From positions 62,001-126,000 of the forward strand of contig JAJEIO010000010.1 of the NCBI GenBank assembly GCA_022827835.1: 64,000 nucleotides of DNA, read 5' to 3'. This DNA comes from Candidatus Latescibacterota bacterium. GTDB lineage: Bacteria; Latescibacterota; UBA2968; UBA8231. This document shows positions 34,362 to 43,262 of this stretch, one piece after another. The notes beneath the pieces were generated by a model. It made no database searches. It was not told where the DNA came from and was given only the letters and a program-made list of their open reading frames with translations. The stretch's first letter is position 1; every line of letters begins with the position of its first letter. A program made the position numbers and the translations under genes.

Positions 34362-36044
34362 ATGAGGAATCGAACAGAAACAGTCCGGAAGATGGTTACA
34401 TATCTCAACAATGTTGAAGAAAATGGAGGTTTCTGGCTTCCAAACATCCAAAGAAATTTTGTTTGGAGCGAAGAGCAGATTCAGAGGTTATTCGATTCTA
34501 TTATGCGGGAATATCCAATCAGTACATTACTGGTTTGGCGAACAAGGTCACTCATAAAACGTAGAAAATTCATCGACAACTATAAACATGCTCTAAAATT
34601 TGTGGATTTTTATGTGCCTGAAGATAACAATACTAAGCTCTTGGTTCTTGATGGACAACAGCGACTCCAAAGTCTATTTATTGGTTTGAAGGGAAGCTTT
34701 GAGAAGAAAGAACTATTCTTTGATGTGCTCAGCGGAGATATTGTCTCTCCTGAAGATATACGCTTCAATTTTAAATTTATGGAGCCTAATTCTGCATCTT
34801 TTCCTTGGTTTAAGTTTAAAGACATCATATTCAACGAAAGGCAATATAACCAGATTTCACGATCAATCATCAGGGAAAATCAAGCAACTCTTGACGGTGA
34901 GCAGGAGGATAAAATTGAAGATAATATTGCGCGTGCAATACAGCAGTTCTGCACTGCAGACATTCTCGTCTATCAAGAACTCGATAGCACCGATGATGCA
35001 GAAACTTACAGGGAAGATGATATAGTAGAGATTTTTATTCGTGCCAATGCCGGAGGTACCAGACTTGGCAAATCTGATCTGCTTTTTTCTCTTCTTATAT
35101 CTGCTTGGGAAGATGCAGATGAAAAAATGGAGGAACTACTCGGCGAACTCAACAAGAGCGATTATGATTTTAATCGAGACTTTATCTTGAAAACTTGTCT
35201 GAGCCTATTGGGGAAAGGTGCACGTTATGAAGTTAAGAAATTTAGAGATGAAGGAACTCTAAAAAATATTATTGAAAAATGGGAACCAATCTCAGAGGCG
35301 ATTAGGGAAGTCAAAGACTTTCTCTATGAAAAAACGTTTCTCCGAACAGATCGTGCAGTATCCTCATATCTTTCGCTAATTCCGATTATATATTTTCGAT
35401 ATCATTTCCCTGACAGATGGAATAGTATACAGCATTTGGATGATTACGTGTTGAGGACTTTAATTACTGGTGCATTCAGCGGAACTCCTGACAGTCTTAT
35501 TGATATGTGTACACGTCATATATTAGATAAACAGGAATTCAATATTGATGAACTTTTTGGTATTATCCGGAATAATGGTAGAAACTTGGAAATCAACAAA
35601 GATACTATTCTTGGTCAGTACTATGGTTCAAAAGAGAGTCATTTGATTTTTAATTTGTGGTACAAAAGATTCAATTACGCTCCCGCCTATGAAAGCAATC
35701 TACCTCAAGTGGATCATATCTTCCCACAGTCTTTGTTGCAATCAATCAGAGATGTCAATCCTAAAACAGGATACAGTATCCTTCGATACAAAAAAGAAGC
35801 TCGAGATCAAATTGCTAATCTAATGCTGCTAACTGCCCAAGAGAATGGCGCTAGTGGAAAGTCAGATACACCTCCACATATTTGGTTTGAAGATAAGCCT
35901 GAATGCTATCTCGACCTCCACTTGATTCCAAAAGAAAAAGAACTTTGGAAGCTTGAGAACTATGAATGTTTTCTTGAAAAAAGAAAAGAGCTGATTTGCC
36001 AAAAATTCGAACACCTGATTCAACGTGAATCTCCGAGTCTATGA
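34362..36044 (+). CDS. DUF262/DUF1524 (GmrSD-like) putative restriction/defence protein
   Basis: 560 residues from ATG 34362 (AAAGGAG 9 nt upstream). The N-terminal DUF262 has PNIQRNFVWSEEQIQRLFDS and the nucleotide-handling DGQQR motif at 97-101, then FIRANAGGTRLGKSDLLFS. The C-terminal DUF1524 HNH-type nuclease motif is VDHIFPQ (H452), followed by QIANLMLL. In GmrSD these domains form a type IV enzyme that cuts modified phage DNA; here both are in one chain. The gene is markedly AT-rich (roughly 37% G+C by eye) against about 60% around it, and stands alone, so it was probably acquired by transfer. Confidence 0.88.
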   Translation: MRNRTETVRKMVTYLNNVEENGGFWLPNIQRNFVWSEEQIQRLFDSIMREYPISTLLVWRTRSLIKRRKFIDNYKHALKFVDFYVPEDNNTKLLVLDGQQRLQSLFIGLKGSFEKKELFFDVLSGDIVSPEDIRFNFKFMEPNSASFPWFKFKDIIFNERQYNQISRSIIRENQATLDGEQEDKIEDNIARAIQQFCTADILVYQELDSTDDAETYREDDIVEIFIRANAGGTRLGKSDLLFSLLISAWEDADEKMEELLGELNKSDYDFNRDFILKTCLSLLGKGARYEVKKFRDEGTLKNIIEKWEPISEAIREVKDFLYEKTFLRTDRAVSSYLSLIPIIYFRYHFPDRWNSIQHLDDYVLRTLITGAFSGTPDSLIDMCTRHILDKQEFNIDELFGIIRNNGRNLEINKDTILGQYYGSKESHLIFNLWYKRFNYAPAYESNLPQVDHIFPQSLLQSIRDVNPKTGYSILRYKKEARDQIANLMLLTAQENGASGKSDTPPHIWFEDKPECYLDLHLIPKEKELWKLENYECFLEKRKELICQKFEHLIQRESPSL

Positions 36045-36123
36045 ACCTTTACCTACTGGCGTTCGCCTTACAGAGTAAAGGTAGATGCCCCATGACCAGT
36101 CCAAAGGGATACATTAGAGACTG

Positions 36124-36184
36124 GATCGCTGAAACTGTGGGGTAATGACACTCATGTCGTCCATCCTCCACGGTCGTAGGCTTG
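36124..36184. repeat. Direct repeat, copy B (degenerate higB-higA junction)
   Basis: 57 of 61 bases match 32777-32837 in the same orientation, but no higB or higA reading frame survives around it. It lies 80 nt after the defence gene and 33 nt before the binding-protein gene. The preceding bases (36045-36082) contain an 8-bp inverted repeat ACCTTTAC / GTAAAGGT with a 22-nt loop, a weak terminator at best. Confidence 0.88.
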
Positions 36185-36216
36185 GTTTTTGAGTCCGATT
36201 TTCCTTGTAATATCCC

Positions 36217-37365
36217 CTACGGATCCACTTGCTGGTAGAACTTCTTCGCGCCATCCTCAATAGTCATAATGACCGCGCCTTTGGTCGGATGGCGATTTTC
36301 GTTGTAACTAGCAATGCGCGTCGCCCCAGCGTACTGTTCGGTAGCCAACAGTTGCTGCCGTATCGCATCTGCGTCGAGATTACCCGCGCGCGCTGCAGCT
36401 TCCAAGAGCAAGCGCACCGCATCGTAGCTCACCGCATCGCCGCCGGTGGGCGCAATCCCGTACAAGGCTTGGTATGTGTCGATGAATGCGCGTGCACTCG
36501 GCTCGTCCGTGTCCGGCGAAAAGTGGCTGCTGAAAAAGCTGCCATCCACGACGGCCTCTTCATTGTCCAACAGCGTCGGATTGTCCCAAGCATCGGCCCC
36601 GAGAAAAATCGTCGGTTCCCCAGCCGCGTTTTGCAGCGGCAAGGCACGCGCCTGCTTGGTCACAAGCGCGACTTCTGGTGGCAGTCCCGATAGAAAGACC
36701 GCCTCGGGAGCCACCGCCGCGATGGCGGTCAATTGCGCGGCGAAATCCGTCGCACCGATCTCGTAGAACTCTTCGGCGACGATCTCCCCCCCAAAGTCAC
36801 TAAAATGGGCGGTAAAAAACTCGGCAATCCCCTCGGTATAGACTTCCCCGCGCTGCGTCAAAACAGCGGCTGTATTCACCCCGAGCGTCTCTTTGGCAAA
36901 CTGCGCCATGACGCGCCCTTGAAACTGGTCGGTGAAAGCGGCCATGAAGACAAAGTCGCCAGCCGCGGTCACGGCTGGATTGGTAGCCGCCGTGGTAATC
37001 ATCGGCACGCCGTGACGCTGGGCTACGACCCCTACCTCAATGGCGTGCGAGGAGCGATTGGGGCCAACGAGGGCTACTACTTCGTCGGTGAGGATCATGG
37101 TCTCAGCGACCTGCGCAGCAACCGCCGCTTCCTGTATGTTCATCCGCGTGACCAATTCAACGGATCGGCCCAACAGCCCCCCGCGCTCGTTGACTTCATC
37201 TACCGCAATTTTAGCTCCGTTCGGATAGGTAATGCGGTCGCCCGAGACGAGGAACCCAATTTTAACGGGGGTGCCCTCGCCGTCCGCAGTAGGAGACAGA
37301 GAAGCCTTATCCTCACAAGCGGCGAACGCGATGGCCGCAACGCAGGCGACGTAGAACAATTTCAT
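36217..37365 (-). CDS. Branched-chain amino-acid-type substrate-binding lipoprotein (LivJ-like)
   Basis: 382 residues. Signal peptide with lipobox FAAC, so acylated Cys17 anchors it to a membrane. The mature part is a type 1 periplasmic binding fold: IGFLVSGDRI at the start, AKIAVDEVNERGG, VVALVGPNRSSHAIEVG and GGDAVSYDAVRLL. Such proteins bind Leu/Ile/Val, amides or aromatic acids for ABC import. No permease or ATPase genes are adjacent, so it is an orphan receptor or works with a transporter elsewhere. Divergent from the sigma-factor gene. Confidence 0.87.
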   Translation of the reverse strand: MKLFYVACVAAIAFAACEDKASLSPTADGEGTPVKIGFLVSGDRITYPNGAKIAVDEVNERGGLLGRSVELVTRMNIQEAAVAAQVAETMILTDEVVALVGPNRSSHAIEVGVVAQRHGVPMITTAATNPAVTAAGDFVFMAAFTDQFQGRVMAQFAKETLGVNTAAVLTQRGEVYTEGIAEFFTAHFSDFGGEIVAEEFYEIGATDFAAQLTAIAAVAPEAVFLSGLPPEVALVTKQARALPLQNAAGEPTIFLGADAWDNPTLLDNEEAVVDGSFFSSHFSPDTDEPSARAFIDTYQALYGIAPTGGDAVSYDAVRLLLEAAARAGNLDADAIRQQLLATEQYAGATRIASYNENRHPTKGAVIMTIEDGAKKFYQQVDP

Positions 37366-37518
37366 GGCAGATTCTTTTCTAAGAGGTGTGGATGGATTCT
37401 GACTTTATCAGATTGACGGTGATTAAATTTACTGAAATCCAAGAAAGAGACCACGCTCCCAGGGCGCTGTCGCTGTCGGTGAACCTTTTCCCGCTATCAT
37501 CCGCCTTGTAAGGTACGT

Positions 37519-38922
37519 ATGACCAGTCCAAGCGATCAGCTATTGGCCGAACAGGTGCGGCAGGGCAACGAGCAAGCTTTCGTCCGCCTAATTCGGCGCT
37601 ACGAACGCACCTTAATAGGATTGATCCGCCACCGGGTCGGTTCCGGCGACCAAGTGCAGGACGTATTGCAGGAAACCTTGGTCCACGCTTGGAGCGGCCT
37701 GCGCCGAGACACTCCCCGCGATGTGCGGGCTTGGTTGCTACAAGTAGCCCGCAACCGCTGCCGTGACTACTTCCGCTCGACCCAGCGCCGAGAACTGTTT
37801 GTCGAGACCGAGGCTTTGGCACCTATGGTCAATCGCTTTGGCGTGGCTCAAGCCCGGCAGCGAGAAGCCGCCGCGGACATCGTCGAGGCCATGGAGGAAG
37901 TGCCCGAGCGCGAGCGAGCTACCCTGCAGGCTTTTTACTTGGACGGTCTGAGCATTGCCGAAATAGCCGCCCGCCACCGCTGTCCCGACGGCACGGTCAA
38001 GCGCCGTCTGTCCCACGGGCGCGACCGAATCCGCACAGTGTTGGGCGTCACCTCTAAGACGAGGAGCAAAACCATGAATGCCAGCCAACAACGGCCTTTC
38101 CCCCAGTACCGACCTGAAATACGCATCGAGGCAAGCCAAGAGGCGCCCTTCCGCATTGATTTCAAGGAGATGGCCTGGTGGTTCATCGTGCCGGAAGTAG
38201 GCGACCGCGTCCGCTACGCCTCATACGGGCCACCCCAAAAAAGCGACGCACCCTGGAGGTTGTCCGAAACCGTCTCGCTAGCGGCCCAACGACCCGCGAT
38301 CATCCATGACCGTCCCTGTGTCGAAGTCGCGGTAGAGAACCAGCATCTGACGGCAATGACGGGCGACAACATGCCCAATGAAAAAAAGGACATCCGCGTC
38401 AAAGTATGGGGCCATCTGGCCGAGAACGCGGTGGAGTGGATCGCGGTAGAATCGCTGCGCCCCGACGGCACGCGTGAATTGACGACTTTTCTCGACGAAG
38501 AATTCTACGACGATTGGGACTCTTCGCCGCGTCTGATCGAGGATTGTGGCTGCCTGCGTCCCCAAGCCGACGGCTCGCTCTCAAGACAGGCCGACGCACC
38601 CGAAGTAATGGGCGCAGGGGTGTTCGACGTGCAGATCGGTCAGCAGCATTTTACCTGCCTGCGTGTCTTTGAAGTCGAGAAGGAAGCCACCGAGCGCGAT
38701 ATCATGATCGAAGCCTATATCACCCGCGCCGGACGCACAGTGCTGTTCCGCCGCTACAACGGCAATCGCTGGGCCAAAAGAGACACCCCGCCGCACAATT
38801 GGGGCGAGGAGATGACTTGGGAAGAGGATCTACCCCACACCGACCGCATAGTCGTCGACGGGGTGACTTACATACACTATTACGACAACCTGACGGACGC
38901 GGCCTGCGGCATCGTCGATTGA
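37519..38922 (+). CDS. ECF sigma factor with a large C-terminal extension
   Basis: 467 residues. Residues 1-175 are a complete ECF sigma-70 factor: region 2 at about 10-90 (DVLQETLVHAWSGL, WLLQVARNRCRDYFRS) and region 4 at about 118-172 (LQAFYLDGLSIAEIA, GTVKRRLSHGRDRI). Residues 186-467 are a soluble domain of unknown family (KEMAWWFIVPEVGD, VKVWGHLAENAVEWIAVE). Inside the frame, ATG 38074 (codon 186) has GAGGAG 7 nt upstream, so the extension could also be made as a separate 282-residue protein. No anti-sigma gene is adjacent; the extension may do that job. AAGG lies 5 nt before the first ATG. Confidence 0.85.
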   Translation: MTSPSDQLLAEQVRQGNEQAFVRLIRRYERTLIGLIRHRVGSGDQVQDVLQETLVHAWSGLRRDTPRDVRAWLLQVARNRCRDYFRSTQRRELFVETEALAPMVNRFGVAQARQREAAADIVEAMEEVPERERATLQAFYLDGLSIAEIAARHRCPDGTVKRRLSHGRDRIRTVLGVTSKTRSKTMNASQQRPFPQYRPEIRIEASQEAPFRIDFKEMAWWFIVPEVGDRVRYASYGPPQKSDAPWRLSETVSLAAQRPAIIHDRPCVEVAVENQHLTAMTGDNMPNEKKDIRVKVWGHLAENAVEWIAVESLRPDGTRELTTFLDEEFYDDWDSSPRLIEDCGCLRPQADGSLSRQADAPEVMGAGVFDVQIGQQHFTCLRVFEVEKEATERDIMIEAYITRAGRTVLFRRYNGNRWAKRDTPPHNWGEEMTWEEDLPHTDRIVVDGVTYIHYYDNLTDAACGIVD

Positions 38923-39157
38923 TGATCCAGACGAGTGGAACAATGATCCACAACCTCAACGTATCGTCTCCATCCCCTTAGGCAACGAATCGTCTGCGCC
39001 CTTTATGTCGTAGGTCGTTTCCGTATAAGCCGTTTGGAGCTAAGCGGATTCGGACTGTCCGCAAAAAATAAGCCCACTACTGCTGGGTTATTGACTTTTT
39101 CCAAGCATCCACGTTCTTTGATTTAGTTCCCCTTTACCAACAGGAAAATTTCCTACT

Positions 39158-39430
39158 ATGACGACGACTAAATCTAAAAAGCGCAAACTTTTCAAACTTT
39201 TAGCCCCGCAGGCGGAAAGCGTTTACTTGGCCGCCTCTTTCAACGATTGGGACCCGCAGGCCCGCCCGCTCAAAAAAGACGCCCAGGGCCTGTGGAAAAC
39301 TTCGGTCACTTTGCCCTTGGGCAAGCACGAATACCGCTTTGTGGTCGATGGCGAATGGCGCGATGATCCGCAGTGCGAGGAGCGCCATCCCAATCCCTTC
39401 GGCACCACCAACTGCATTTTACACGCCTGA
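39158..39430 (+). CDS. Stand-alone CBM48/AMPK-type glycogen-binding domain protein
   Basis: 90 residues. After a basic N-terminus (KSKKRKLFK) the whole protein is a CBM48 fold: YLAASFNDWDPQARPLKK, GLWKTSVTLPLGKHEYRF and DGEWRDDP, with the tryptophans and Lys that contact alpha-glucan. These domains normally sit at the front of branching enzymes or in AMPK beta subunits; here no catalytic domain follows. A 13-bp dyad AGGAAA-A-TTTCCT (39142-39154) overlaps the ribosome-binding site just before the ATG. The 235-nt gap upstream holds a weak hairpin (39071-39089) and nothing else I recognise. Confidence 0.88.
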   Translation: MTTTKSKKRKLFKLLAPQAESVYLAASFNDWDPQARPLKKDAQGLWKTSVTLPLGKHEYRFVVDGEWRDDPQCEERHPNPFGTTNCILHA

Positions 39431-39515
39431 TTCACCGCGTCTAAAGGCGTACCCCCTACGCTTCACGCATAAACAGCGCGTAAATTCCCTCGCCGCGCCA
39501 CGCAAAGTCTGAGCG

Positions 39516-40346
39516 TTATTCCCCGTCCCGAGGCCGGTATTCGCCGCGGGCGTTCCAGCCGGGATACTGCGCTTCCAAGGCGGCGAGCGTCTGACGGGTG
39601 TAGTATGAATGGTCAGGCGGTGGGAAGCGGAAAAGCAGGCGGTCGGCGGCGGAGAGGTCGGCGATAAACTCGCAAAAGTGCGGGTTGCGCCCTACGTGGG
39701 TGTAGTGCTCGACGCCTTCCCAATAGTGGTCGGCGCGACCATAGGCAAATTTCCAGATATAGCGCTGCCCGTCGGCGCGCCGATAGTCACTGGCGGCATG
39801 CCAAGAGTAGTTGTGGAAGATGGTTACCGAGCCGCCAGGGGCGACCATTGGCTCAGCTCTGGCCGCGTCCTGATGCTGGCCGTCTCCGTCGGCGACGAAG
39901 AGAGTCGGGGCCTGATCCTCTTCGACATCTTCGAGGCAAAACCAGAAGTTGAGTTGGCTGTGGCGACGGTCGGATTCAGTGGGCGGCAGCAGCGAGTTGT
40001 TGCCATTGTCGATGTGGAACGGCCCACCCTTGCGGCCCGGATAGGAGATCAGCCCCAGTCCGGGCCGGTAGTGTATTTGGTCGGTGCCAAGCCAGCGGCG
40101 GGCGAAGGCGATGGCTTCGCGATCGACGATTGCGCGGTTGAGGCATTGCTCTGGATAAGGGAAATAGCAGGAGCCGATGCGATCGGCAGGCGGGTCATCG
40201 GCGATTTCGTCCCAAGGTTTGAGGATGCGACGCAAGGCGGCAGCCATTGCGGCGCGTTGGGCTTCGGGGAAGTAATTGTGGACGATGACGTAGCCGCGCG
40301 TGGCAAGCGTTTCAAATACTTCGTCGTTTAGTCTTTGCTCCTGCAT
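39516..40346 (-). CDS. Phytanoyl-CoA dioxygenase (PhyH) family protein
   Basis: 276 residues from ATG 40346 (AAAGGA 7 nt upstream). The Fe(II) facial triad is visible: H111 and D113 in PFHIDNG and H183 in HNYSWHAASD, followed by R195 for 2-oxoglutarate binding. Family members hydroxylate lipids, small metabolites or natural products. The substrate is unknown. It lies 29 nt after the toroid-fold gene on the same strand, so the two probably act on the same compound. Confidence 0.9.
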   Translation of the reverse strand: MQEQRLNDEVFETLATRGYVIVHNYFPEAQRAAMAAALRRILKPWDEIADDPPADRIGSCYFPYPEQCLNRAIVDREAIAFARRWLGTDQIHYRPGLGLISYPGRKGGPFHIDNGNNSLLPPTESDRRHSQLNFWFCLEDVEEDQAPTLFVADGDGQHQDAARAEPMVAPGGSVTIFHNYSWHAASDYRRADGQRYIWKFAYGRADHYWEGVEHYTHVGRNPHFCEFIADLSAADRLLFRFPPPDHSYYTRQTLAALEAQYPGWNARGEYRPRDGE

Positions 40347-40375
40347 GTGAGTGTCCTTTCGCGAGTTGGGAGTCG

Positions 40376-42352
40376 TCACGACGGAAACGGCACGGGAATC
40401 CCGTCGCCGTGCCACGGAAAGGCATAGCTCGGCGTATTGCAGAAGCGGCCTAGCCCCGCTCCGACGCGAATCGCCGTTGACGGCGGCAGTTCCACCGAGA
40501 AGTACTTCCCTTCGACAGTAGTAGCCACCTCCCCATCCCTCCCCGCAACGCGATATTTGAGCTGCGTAAAGCGGTGCTCGCCAAAGGCACCGGCTTGCAC
40601 AATGAGGCGGCGCGTCTCGTGCCGCGACGTGTTGATGAGTTGGATTCCAACCACGTCCGGCCCCAGTTCATCTACCAAGGCGGCCACATCTAAGGGCAGC
40701 CCCGGACGCAGGCGGTCGGCGTCGAAGTAGCGCACCGTGGCGCGCAGCAGGCCGCCGTTATAGACCGACTGCGGTGCCCCCAGCGTCACTTGGGTCAGTC
40801 CCTTGGTCAACACCGGCTGCGACGGGAGCCGGTTAGTCGCAATGATCTCCAAGGGACTGCGCTCGTCGGCACGCATGGCCTCGTAGGTCTCCAGGGCCTG
40901 CTGATACTCCGCTCGCAGGATCTGCTCCGGCCAGCCCGGGTTCTTGCCGTCGTAGTACTGGAAGCGGGCGAATTCAGTATTGCCCCAGTTCTTCTCTCCT
41001 AAGGCTGTCCCCACGTCGTTCCAGTCGCGCTCCACATCGCCGTCGCGTACCGAGGTAATTAACTCGTAGTCCTCACGAGCCATAGAAGCGTGGTACAGGT
41101 GCATGATGTCCTGACCCCGCAGCGGAGTGGGTTCCAGCCAGTAGCCCCGCATCTCAATGCCATCGCTTACGTGCAGCCCCGGCATCGGATTCCAGTCCCA
41201 GCCATCCGGCCCGTAGCGCACCGGCACGAGGAATTGCCCATCCTCCCGCTTCCTGCCGTTATCGACTTGCAGCTTGATTTGCGAGCGCAAAAAGTCGAGG
41301 TATCCGCTGTCGCCGGTGAGCAGTTGGGCGCATTCGACTGCGATATTGATGCCGTGGTACATGATGTTGTAGCCCTGGTAGTGGTTCCAGCCGTACTGGC
41401 CGCCCCACCACACGCCTTCGCGTCCCCCACCGATGACGCCTTTAGCATCGACGTTGTCTGGGCAAATACCGCCGTTTTTCTCGGTGCGCTCCATCCACGC
41501 CTCAGTGTAGTCGAGAACCCACTGTTTGTACTTGTCGTCGCCCGTGTACAGATAGGCATTGGTCACCAGTGCAGTAGCCGCCAAGCTGTTGGGCGTGTCG
41601 CACTGCAAGACGAGCCGGTCGAACAGATCGACGATCTGTTTGCGCCGCGCGGGGTTTTCAAACCACCGAGTCTCCAGATTTTTGACAATGGGATACAGAC
41701 TGGCGCGCACTCCGTAGTAGTTGGCCTGCCCGCCTAGGCCGCGCCCGGCCAGCAGCATAGTGTTGGCGTATTCCGCGTCCGCGTGGAGCTTGGGTCCCTG
41801 GCTCGAATGGAAAGGCGAGCGCAGGATGCGGTATTCGGAATCCCAGTTGGGCGCTTGGGGGTCCTCGCCGATGAACATAGCCGCAAAGCTCCGCGCCCGC
41901 CGCATGTTTTCCGATACCGTGGGGTCGGCCACCCCAAAGTCGTAAAAGGCCATATTGCCCTCGCCCAAGTGGTGCCACTCCATGGCTTGTTCGAGGTTCC
42001 AGAACTCGTTGTGGATGGACGGCCGGAAGACCTTCTTGTGGTCGTTGTAGCGCGTGCGGTGATTGATGCGATCGTCGCTGATGCGAGTGACGGCGTTCCA
42101 GTTGCGGAAGTGGAGGTCGAGCAAATCGTCGGCCGCGCCAATCGCGTAGAACAGGCCAAAGTTGTACACCTGTTCGTAGAGATCATCCACATCCTCAGCC
42201 AACAAGGTGCCGCCGCCGCGCTCAAAGTACTGCCGGGCGAACAGGCGGCCCGACTCCTCCATCAGCGCGATCAAATTCCGCTCCATCAAGGCCCACGCTG
42301 GCGGGGCCGCAACCTCGGTCGCCTCGATCTTGGTCATACTATTTGCCACCAT
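40376..42352 (-). CDS. Unknown protein, probable (alpha/alpha)-toroid glycan- or uronate-type enzyme
   Basis: 658 residues, no signal peptide. The central 400 residues are helical with repeated aromatic motifs (GGREGVWWGGQYGWNHYQGYN, YHASMAREDYELI), suggesting an alpha/alpha toroid as in glycoside hydrolases, lyases and epimerases. The last 130 residues (VTLGAPQSVYNGGLLRATVRY) look like a beta-sandwich. I do not recognise a named family or a catalytic site. AGGAGA lies about 10 nt before ATG 42352; a second ATG at 42337 is possible. Operon with the PhyH gene. Confidence 0.7.
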   Translation of the reverse strand: MVANSMTKIEATEVAAPPAWALMERNLIALMEESGRLFARQYFERGGGTLLAEDVDDLYEQVYNFGLFYAIGAADDLLDLHFRNWNAVTRISDDRINHRTRYNDHKKVFRPSIHNEFWNLEQAMEWHHLGEGNMAFYDFGVADPTVSENMRRARSFAAMFIGEDPQAPNWDSEYRILRSPFHSSQGPKLHADAEYANTMLLAGRGLGGQANYYGVRASLYPIVKNLETRWFENPARRKQIVDLFDRLVLQCDTPNSLAATALVTNAYLYTGDDKYKQWVLDYTEAWMERTEKNGGICPDNVDAKGVIGGGREGVWWGGQYGWNHYQGYNIMYHGINIAVECAQLLTGDSGYLDFLRSQIKLQVDNGRKREDGQFLVPVRYGPDGWDWNPMPGLHVSDGIEMRGYWLEPTPLRGQDIMHLYHASMAREDYELITSVRDGDVERDWNDVGTALGEKNWGNTEFARFQYYDGKNPGWPEQILRAEYQQALETYEAMRADERSPLEIIATNRLPSQPVLTKGLTQVTLGAPQSVYNGGLLRATVRYFDADRLRPGLPLDVAALVDELGPDVVGIQLINTSRHETRRLIVQAGAFGEHRFTQLKYRVAGRDGEVATTVEGKYFSVELPPSTAIRVGAGLGRFCNTPSYAFPWHGDGIPVPFPS

Positions 42353-42469
42353 CGCCTACTGTCTCCTGTGCGAGAAAGGGTCGGAGTAATTCTAGGCGGA
42401 GGTATATGCACAGGCAAGAGGCCCTCATCCGCTTGGCCGCTCCAGACGCATCCGTTACCTTACAACCCT

Positions 42470-43255
42470 ATGAACAGTAAAGACTATCTACACGACCTCT
42501 TCGGTTGCCAGGGTCGCAAAGCCATCGTCACGGGAGCCTCCAGCGGCTTAGGAGCCGAACTAGCTAGTGTCCTCGTCTCGGCGGGTGCCGACGTTCTCGC
42601 CGTCGCCCGCCGCCAAGAGCGCCTCGAAGCACTGGCCCACGAATTACAAGACCGCGCCGGCACCATCCACGCCCACGCGGCTGACCTCAGCGACAACGCC
42701 GCCATCGCCGCCCTGCCCGAGCAAGCGCGCGAGCAACTCGGCGGCTGCGATATTTTGGTCGCTAATGCCGGCACAGCCACCCGCGTCCGCCTCGAAGATA
42801 TGGCCGAACAAGACTTTGCCGCTGTCGTCGATCTCAATCTCAAGGCCCAGTGGCTACTCGCCAAAGCCTGTTTCCCCTTGCTCCGCGAATCTGAAGCCGG
42901 CCGCATCGTCAACATCGCCTCTATCTACGGCTTGGGAGCCTCGGTAATCAACGGCCTGAGCGCCTACACAATCAGCAAGCATGGACTTGTGGGATTGACG
43001 CGCTCGCAGGCAGTGGAATGGAGCAGACACGGCATCACTGCAAACGCCATCGCCCCCAGCTATTTCCCTACCGCAATGACCGAGACCGCCCTCGACAACG
43101 AGAAGATGAGCACCCGCCTGCGCACCTTTACGCCGCAGGGACGCTTTGGTCAGCCCGCAGAGCTAGCCACCGCCCTGCTTTTTTTGTGCTCAAAGGCCAG
43201 TGGCTACGTCAACGGAACCATCGTACCGGTGGATGGCGGCTGGACGGCGTGGTGA
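42470..43255 (+). CDS. Short-chain dehydrogenase/reductase
   Basis: 261 residues. Classical SDR: NAD(P) loop TGASSGLG (21-28), NAG motif at 99-101, catalytic Ser151, Tyr166 and Lys170 (SAYTISK). The C-terminal GYVNGTIVPVDGGWTAW is typical of the gluconate 5-dehydrogenase/FabG-like branch. It oxidises or reduces a hydroxyl/keto group of a small substrate, probably a sugar acid or polyol. The ATG at 42470 lacks a ribosome-binding site; the open frame continues upstream but only as antisense of the toroid gene. The aldo/keto reductase gene follows 7 nt later. Confidence 0.92.
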   Translation: MNSKDYLHDLFGCQGRKAIVTGASSGLGAELASVLVSAGADVLAVARRQERLEALAHELQDRAGTIHAHAADLSDNAAIAALPEQAREQLGGCDILVANAGTATRVRLEDMAEQDFAAVVDLNLKAQWLLAKACFPLLRESEAGRIVNIASIYGLGASVINGLSAYTISKHGLVGLTRSQAVEWSRHGITANAIAPSYFPTAMTETALDNEKMSTRLRTFTPQGRFGQPAELATALLFLCSKASGYVNGTIVPVDGGWTAW

Positions 43256-43262
43256 TGCACTT

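Noticed and set aside
36092-36145. A 17-codon open frame with an ATGACCAGTCC start like that of the ECF sigma gene
   Set aside because: The 13-base match is short, no ribosome-binding site is present, and half of the frame is the decayed higBA repeat.
39050-39089. Palindrome CGGACTGTCCG followed by A-rich DNA and a weak hairpin
   Set aside because: The A-run is on the wrong side for a plus-strand terminator and the second stem has only six pairs.
41783-42469. Upstream extension of the short-chain dehydrogenase frame by about 230 codons
   Set aside because: It runs antisense through the toroid-fold gene; the dehydrogenase starts naturally at 42470 with the standard N-terminus.
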